Assembly: GCA_023313575.1 (NCBI GenBank)
Contig: JAJTTP010000013.1
Location: 124,001-188,000, forward strand
Length of the DNA stretch: 64,000 nt
DNA from: Eutypella sp. D-1
Taxonomy: Eukaryota; Ascomycota; Sordariomycetes; Xylariales; Diatrypaceae
Reading direction: 5' to 3'
The notes beneath the pieces are model-generated. The model was not told where the DNA came from. It made no database searches and saw nothing but the letters and a program-made list of their open reading frames with translations. Position 1 is the stretch's first letter. Each line of letters begins with the position of its first letter. Shown here piece by piece: positions 61,134 to 64,000 of this stretch. The translations under genes were made by a program, and so were the position numbers.

Positions 61134-62024
61134 ATGGCAATGATCTGGGACAGCAAGGTCTACGCGTGCGGCCACAAAGAGTGGAAGTACCCCTCCGCCT
61201 TGTCGTCTCAGGATCTCTACGAGTGGGCCACAAAGAACACGCCGGACCTTTGTTCGTGGTGCCGGGTCCTGCTGCTCCAGCAGCGGCTGAACTACTTCAA
61301 CAACGCGCGGGAGAAGCTCGGCGACTTCCCGGCGCGGCAGCTGCTGCTCCAGATCATTGACGCGAAGTCCTACGCGCCCGCAAACGCCTTCCTGTTTCTT
61401 TTGAACCAGTGGGTGTTCGGCGCCACGCAGAGGCTAGACGGCGCCGACGACGAGGCCTCGAGCGAAGTCGCCCGCGTCCTCGCCGCCCTTGATGGTGCCC
61501 GCGACGGAGCCCTAGTCCTACGGCTCATGCAGATAACCAGACGGAAGAATCACCTGTATCGCTTACATCAGGAGCAGAATGCGAACTTTCACGTCCGGTG
61601 GGCTACCCTGGAGGCCGACGATCGCGAGCAGCAGCGTCAGATTTACGAAACCATCGACCCCACGCTCATGTGCGCGCAGATGTCGGGGGCGACAGCATCG
61701 GGAGCCTCCGAAGGCGCAACGACAACGTCGCCATCCCCTTCCGAGGAGAAGAAGCCTGGAGAAAAAGGTGATAATACTCTGTCGCCGAGAAGTGACAATA
61801 CGCTTGAGAGGCTCCTACACTCGCGCCCGTGGAATCCGCAGGTTAGGGCGCTGCTCGGCCGTCTTAGGGAGGCGCTTAAGCACGGAGATTTCAAGGCCAC
61901 CTTCGACGAGGAGATGACGAACGCCGAGGAGGCGCTCGAGACGCTGCTGGCGGTACAGGGCTCGATCGCGGCCGGGGATCTCCGGGCTAAGGGGGGCATC
62001 CTCTCACAGCCTTCGCCAAAGTAG
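61134..62024 (+). CDS. Unrecognised intracellular protein with CxH/CxxC motif
   Basis: A single exon of 296 residues, family unknown to me. Near the N-terminus, CGH (residues about 12-14) and CSWC (about 40-43) could bind one zinc ion. The middle is predicted helical (LLLQQRLNYFNNAREKLG, LLLQIIDAK), followed by a basic stretch around ITRRKNHLYRLHQ. A Ser/Thr/Gly/Glu linker (about 185-225) leads to a last helical segment (PQVRALLGRLREALKHGDF, then NAEEALETLLAVQ). There is no signal peptide. It was begun at 61134 because this is the first ATG of the frame; a second ATG lies two codons later. The last 37 codons are duplicated in diverged form at 62351-62466, downstream on the same strand. Confidence 0.75.
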   Translation: MAMIWDSKVYACGHKEWKYPSALSSQDLYEWATKNTPDLCSWCRVLLLQQRLNYFNNAREKLGDFPARQLLLQIIDAKSYAPANAFLFLLNQWVFGATQRLDGADDEASSEVARVLAALDGARDGALVLRLMQITRRKNHLYRLHQEQNANFHVRWATLEADDREQQRQIYETIDPTLMCAQMSGATASGASEGATTTSPSPSEEKKPGEKGDNTLSPRSDNTLERLLHSRPWNPQVRALLGRLREALKHGDFKATFDEEMTNAEEALETLLAVQGSIAAGDLRAKGGILSQPSPK

Positions 62025-62350
62025 AAAGGTAAGTGAAGCCCGACTCCGGGGGATGGCAGCCGGCGAAAGCGCGATGTCCCCCCTACCCCCCTCCCCCTGA
62101 GGAGAAGCTCAAAATATCAATTAGCAGCCAAATATAAAAAAGTACGAGTACTTTTAGTATGTTTCTGTAGACAAAACTTGAACACAAAGATTTAACATCT
62201 CAAAGCCTTTTTATCGTAGACCTGAAAACGTCTCGCCAGTGATTTGTACTTAAAAGACCGTAGCCACAAAAGCACCTTAACAAAGGATATTTACGTCGTC
62301 AAGTTATACTGTCGCATATTAGGAGGGTATACCATTCCAACTGTGCTGGC
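62025..62350. other. Spacer between gene and its duplicated end
   Basis: The spacer starts with a C-rich stretch (62076-62098) and becomes AT-rich. I see no coding sequence in it. Confidence 0.5.
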
Positions 62351-62466
62351 GGAGACTTCAAGGCCACGTTTGACGAAGAAATGGTGAACGCTGAGGAGGC
62401 ACTCAAGACGCTGCTAGCGATCCAGGGGTCAATCGCGGCCGGGGGTTCTCTAGGCTACTAAGGGGG
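62351..62466 (+). pseudogene. Diverged duplicate of the 3' end of the preceding gene
   Basis: The segment aligns with 61884-61996, the last codons of the gene at 61134-62024. It encodes GDFKATFDEEMVNAEEALKT and onward to an early stop after GGSLGY. Most differences from the parent are synonymous third-position changes (GAG to GAA, GCC to GCT, GCG to GCA, CTG to CTA, TCG to TCA), with few replacements (Thr to Val, Glu to Lys, Val to Ile). No upstream exon or start codon for it is visible. It could be the remnant of a once-functional tandem paralogue. Confidence 0.8.
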
Positions 62467-63377
62467 AGAGGGGGGGACTTCCTCTCGCAACCGCCGTAGA
62501 AGACAAGCAGAATAGAGCAGAGCCCAACCCGCGAGCTTATTCTGGCTTGCTGCTCTGCTGCTCTGATGCTCTGTGACTATGATGTGATGTTCTCGAAACA
62601 TTCTATTTGGAATAATCCATGCAGGGGTGAATGGTAATTGAATCACTCGAGCAAATAATTCCCTGTAGATGACAAATTACGACCCAGTTAGTTAGTTAAT
62701 AGTATCAATCGCATCTGGCATTACCTCTACTAGTTGTACTATTATCATCCTTGATATTCATGCTCATTGCAACCCAGCATGTGAAAACATCTTTATGGAA
62801 TTCGGAATTCCGTATGGAGGTACCGTATGTATGTTGGTATATAGGGAGAGCCGACTCGGCCGGGTAGGTACGCAGTACTAGTACTAGGATAGGATCGTGG
62901 CACGTCGCCCATTTCCGAATCGGGTAATGCCTCGGTTCAAATTTAGTCTCGTCATTGTTGAATACTAATCCATTATTCGTACTACGGGCCGGCCTACTTG
63001 CCCTTTTTTTTTTCGAACTTCTAACTTCATTTTCCAAGTTTGATGTTATAATTCGTAATTCAACTGTTGAGACTTTTCTTGCACAGTTCTGCACTCCCTA
63101 TAGAATTATATAATAATAATGATTTCCAGGCCCTAGGCCCCCCACGACTTTTCATTCCTTCCCCCCAATAGATAGTTAAGGGTTCTCTTAGTGTTTTGTC
63201 AGCCTGGGAAAAACATTTCTGTAAGTGATCTGGACTTATATACTGGAATTGGTGATGACTTCTTCCGCATGTGCATATGACTAATACGTAATTAGCTTTA
63301 CACACAGTTCAAGTAGTTCAGGTCGCCCACGACTTCACCACTCTACTGTCCTACCTTTTCCCTTTTTATACTGGTAG
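62467..63377. other. Intergenic, AT-rich
   Basis: AT-rich sequence with a T10 run near 63005. A minus-strand open frame at 62705-63094 has no coding character. It should contain the promoter of the thioesterase-like gene. Confidence 0.5.
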
Positions 63378-63569
63378 ATGCCTCTCGCGACGAACACGAA
63401 CGCCCTCTCCCAGTGTACAAGCACTATCCTTTGCTATCTACGAGTAATTCCGCTTTGGGCCATCGCTATAGTCGTCCTCTTACTCGGTGCTCTTCGCTCT
63501 CGGATCACTGCATTTATAACCGACCGGCGACAGACATCCCCACAACACGATAAAACACCGATATCGTAG
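63378..63569 (+). CDS. Possible small membrane ORF or upstream ORF
   Basis: A 63-codon frame starts at an ATG and ends in TAG two bases before the ATG of the thioesterase-like gene. It would encode a single hydrophobic helix (VIPLWAIAIVVLLLGAL) with a polar basic tail (RQTSPQHDK). The position suggests it lies in the leader of the next gene as an upstream ORF, or that an intron joins it to something else. Existence as a protein is uncertain. Confidence 0.3.
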   Translation: MPLATNTNALSQCTSTILCYLRVIPLWAIAIVVLLLGALRSRITAFITDRRQTSPQHDKTPIS

Positions 63570-63571
63570 CC

Positions 63572-64000
63572 ATGGCATCATCCGCCGGCGCATTGAAAAG
63601 GGTGTCGTTCGTGGCCGTGCCAGCTATAATACCTGCCTTGGCTTACGGCGCTATCAAACTCAATGTTGCCGATGCAGTCAAGGAGTTCTTCCTGGGACCC
63701 GGCAAGTACAGTCGCATATTGGCGGTGTGTCTTGTGTGGTATAACTGGAAAAGCTTGCCATTCTCCTGGACCGTATGTCAAACCCCAACCGTGTCAACGC
63801 GCTCATGCATGTTGGTACTTGCTACGAAAACTCCTGTTGCTAACATTGCCGCTCGCTCCTATAGACTCGGGTCTGGAAAGCCATGATCGGTCATCTCTTT
63901 ATCCGAAAACATGTCGCTCATACTCCCGATAAGCTGTTCCACCCGATGATCACCGATTCTCACGTCGCGCTGCTCGAGGTCGACTACAACATCCACAAAT
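63572..64000 (+). CDS. Thioesterase-like (4HBT-type, THEM6-like) protein, truncated by window end
   Basis: Exons 63572-63772 and 63865 to the window end give the first 112 residues. The N-terminus has a hydrophobic segment (SFVAVPAIIPALAYGAIKL) and a second one (YSRILAVCLVWYNW), so the protein is probably membrane-associated. After the splice, RVWKAMIGHLFIR and HPMITDSHVALLEVDYNIHK match the fungal hot-dog thioesterase-like family (related to animal THEM6), often mislabelled capsule polysaccharide biosynthesis protein; the block NIHK begins the hot-dog core. The substrate is probably an acyl thioester but is not shown. The intron has donor GTATGT and acceptor CTATAG in phase 0. The rest of the gene lies outside the window. 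Confidence 0.82.

Noticed and set aside
62705..63094. 129-codon minus-strand open frame
   Set aside because: AT-rich, low coding character and no homology that I can see.

Overview
This window is nuclear DNA from a filamentous ascomycete, most likely a Sordariomycete. Genes are split by short introns (about 65-160 bp) with GTAAGT-like donors, coding exons are GC-rich with C/G third positions, and intergenic DNA is poorer in GC and full of homopolymer and microsatellite tracts. Family content agrees: an Slt2/Mps1-class MAP kinase, a BIM1-like copper protein, a fungal rhodopsin-domain receptor, a DUF3455 protein and a GH3 beta-glucosidase. Splice models were built by hand from phase-compatible GT-AG sites. 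No transcript evidence was available.

Layout, left to right. 1.9-7.0 kb: a MetE C-terminal-like protein and a cytosolic 5'-nucleotidase-family phosphoesterase. 9.1-12 kb: two secreted or surface proteins in tandem, a two-module cysteine-rich protein and a BIM1/X325-like GPI-anchored protein. 12-18 kb: an FtsJ-like methyltransferase, a low-molecular-weight protein tyrosine phosphatase and a 7-TM rhodopsin-domain protein. 18.6-21.1 kb: a polytopic membrane protein facing, tail to tail, a UbiA-superfamily enzyme. 25.4-27.5 kb: the cell-wall-integrity MAP kinase, preceded by about 4 kb without genes. 29.6-30.5 kb: a secreted DUF3455 protein. 30.5-43.7 kb: a gene-poor stretch whose only convincing gene encodes a 127-residue secreted beta/gamma-crystallin-like protein. 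43.8-55.7 kb: GH3 beta-glucosidase, a conserved fungal protein often labelled BTB domain transcription factor, a cytochrome P450, a secreted protein whose reading frame breaks at one splice junction, and dynactin p25. 55.7-64 kb: a 69-residue protein, an unrecognised CxH/CxxC protein with a diverged duplicate of its 3' end, and the start of a thioesterase-like gene running off the window.

The genes do not form one pathway. Themes are cell wall and secretion (MAPK, GH3, DUF3455, BIM1-like, three other secreted proteins), signalling (LMW-PTP, 7-TM receptor, MAPK) and possible specialised metabolism (UbiA enzyme with its membrane partner, P450). The most unusual items are the internally duplicated secreted protein with a shared intron position, the lone crystallin-like secreted protein in the gene-poor stretch, the UbiA/membrane-protein pair, and the duplicated 3' gene fragment at 62.4 kb.
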